Part shown: positions 50,782 to 51,375 of the stretch, piece by piece
Numbering within the stretch: the stretch's first letter is position 1
Layout: every line of letters starts with the position of its first letter
NCBI GenBank assembly: GCA_005778035.1
Contig: SXKT01000021.1
Location: 1-51,375 of the forward strand
Reading direction: 5' to 3'
Source: Chloroflexota bacterium
GTDB taxonomy: Bacteria; Chloroflexota; Anaerolineae; Anaerolineales; Villigracilaceae
Length of the DNA: 51,375 bases
The notes under the pieces: model-generated
What the model was told of the DNA's origin: nothing
Database searches by the model: none
What the model saw: only the letters and a program-made list of their open reading frames with translations
Translations under genes and position numbers: made by a program

Positions 50782-50823
50782 AGGGGCTTGCCAAAAAATT
50801 CTTGGCAAGCCCCTACTCTTTTT
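50782..50823 (+). terminator. Terminator-like hairpin between binding-protein and permease genes
   Basis: A perfect 13-bp stem (AGGGGCTTGCCAA 50782-50794 with TTGGCAAGCCCCT 50802-50814), loop 7, then ACTCTTTTT. The T tract is interrupted, and the permease Shine-Dalgarno follows at once, so partial readthrough or 3'-end protection of the binding-protein mRNA is likely. Confidence 0.8.
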
Positions 50824-50833
50824 GGAGGCGACA

Positions 50834-51375
50834 TTGAACGCTTCGCTTGAACCAACCAAAGAAGGCAAGATCATCCCCGCATTGGGGAATATGTCTAAGT
50901 GGCCGTGGTGGGCATTAACGATTGCTTTTGGCACAGTACTGATTATTTTTAATTTCATTACCAATGAAACATACAACGAAGCGATCTCCTACATTGGAGA
51001 AGGCGTCGTAACCACGATACGGGTTACTCTAACGGCATATTCGCTGGCATTGTTGGGTGGGTTATTTCTGGGCCTCGGCCGGGTTTCAAAAAATGTTCTG
51101 TACTATAACTTTGCTACTTTCTATGTAGAGATGATGCGCGGCATTCCCATGCTGGTCATCATCCTGTATGGTGCTTTTGTGGTGGTGCCGGTTGGGTTAG
51201 ACCTGCTAACCTCAGCTGGGCAATGGTTGGTCTCCATCGACCTGCTTTCAGGAGTGGGCGTAGCTTTGCAATCTTTGGACATCCAAAAAGTAGATATGAG
51301 CGCCAGGGCGATCGCCGGTTTGGCAATGGGTTACGCGGCTTTCGAGGCCGAGGTTTTCCGCGCCGGCATCCAGTC
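50834..51375 (+). CDS. Polar amino-acid ABC transporter permease, 3' truncated by window
   Basis: The frame starts at TTG 50834, 5 bases after GGAGG (50824-50828), and stays open to the window end (180 codons). After a cytosolic N terminus (KEGKIIPALGNMSKW) it has a membrane helix (about 24-42), then the HisM/GlnP-type permease domain: SYIGEGVVTTIRVTLTAYSL, LYYNFATFYVEMMRGIPMLV, and GYAAFEAEVFRAGIQS, the beginning of the EAA region that docks the ATPase. An insertion of about 50 residues between the second and third core helices (DLLTSAGQWLVSIDLLSGVG) is longer than in GlnP. It forms the transporter with the lipoprotein upstream; the ATPase is probably to the right. Confidence 0.88.
   Translation, partial: MNASLEPTKEGKIIPALGNMSKWPWWALTIAFGTVLIIFNFITNETYNEAISYIGEGVVTTIRVTLTAYSLALLGGLFLGLGRVSKNVLYYNFATFYVEMMRGIPMLVIILYGAFVVVPVGLDLLTSAGQWLVSIDLLSGVGVALQSLDIQKVDMSARAIAGLAMGYAAFEAEVFRAGIQ

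Noticed and set aside
1-51375. Mobile elements, phage, CRISPR arrays, toxin-antitoxin or other defence systems
   Set aside because: I looked for transposase or integrase motifs, regularly spaced direct repeats and small paired genes and saw none; the window reads as stable core chromosome.

Overview
The window looks like a 51 kb piece of a bacterial chromosome, probably from the Chloroflexota and most likely an Anaerolineae-type organism. This is inferred from gene character, not from a database search. The clues are a fused alpha-beta glycyl-tRNA synthetase, a double-length ThyX, lipoproteins with Pro/Thr/Ala-rich linkers after the lipid cysteine, TTG and GTG starts, several genes whose -10 box sits directly against the ATG, and a complete 14-subunit complex I. 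Gene density is very high: no gene-free stretch exceeds 300 bases, and several convergent gene pairs touch or overlap. I found no mobile elements, phage genes, CRISPR arrays or rRNA.

Layout. 1-3983 (+): the end of glmU, then cdd, folK, a SpoIIAA/STAS-like protein, folP and a two-domain thyX, which together form a folate and thymidylate cluster. 3980-5950 (-): surE, tRNA-Arg(GCG) and a membrane-anchored FGE-sulfatase-fold protein. 6022-15518: a small membrane protein, an RlmD-type methyltransferase, a Cys-cluster protein (-), a UPF0173 hydrolase, glyQS, then dnaG and the primary sigma factor gene in tandem. 15495-19669 (mostly -): miaB, tRNA-Lys (+), endonuclease III, an asparaginase-family protein and a degenerate metallo-beta-lactamase-fold protein. 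19769-32377: mixed housekeeping and unknown genes (HAD phosphatase, four-helix membrane protein, two unknown secreted or cytosolic proteins, TDH-like SDR, purA, large membrane protein, small lipoprotein, holA, pepD, gatB). 32583-46970 (+): nuoABCDEFGHIJKLMN as one operon with a recognisable promoter and terminator. 46988-51375: HAD phosphatase, lipA (-), tRNA-Gly(TCC) and a CAT-anticodon tRNA (probably Ile2), a FabG-like SDR (-), and a polar amino-acid ABC transporter (binding lipoprotein and the start of its permease, which runs off the end).

How it fits together. Most of the window is core metabolism and information processing. Complex I is the major physiological statement: the cell oxidises NADH through a proton-pumping chain. 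FolK and FolP make folate, whose methylene form ThyX uses to make dTMP. The three tRNA transcription units have near-identical promoters (TTGAC[C/G], 17 bp, TA[A/G]AAT), and this gives an internal standard for judging the other promoters.

I did not find a clear new multi-gene system. The most notable features are a tandem ThyX whose two halves each keep the opposite part of the catalytic signature, a tRNA-Arg with a GCG anticodon, a set of apparently leaderless genes including dnaG, and a strong hairpin between nuoM and nuoN.
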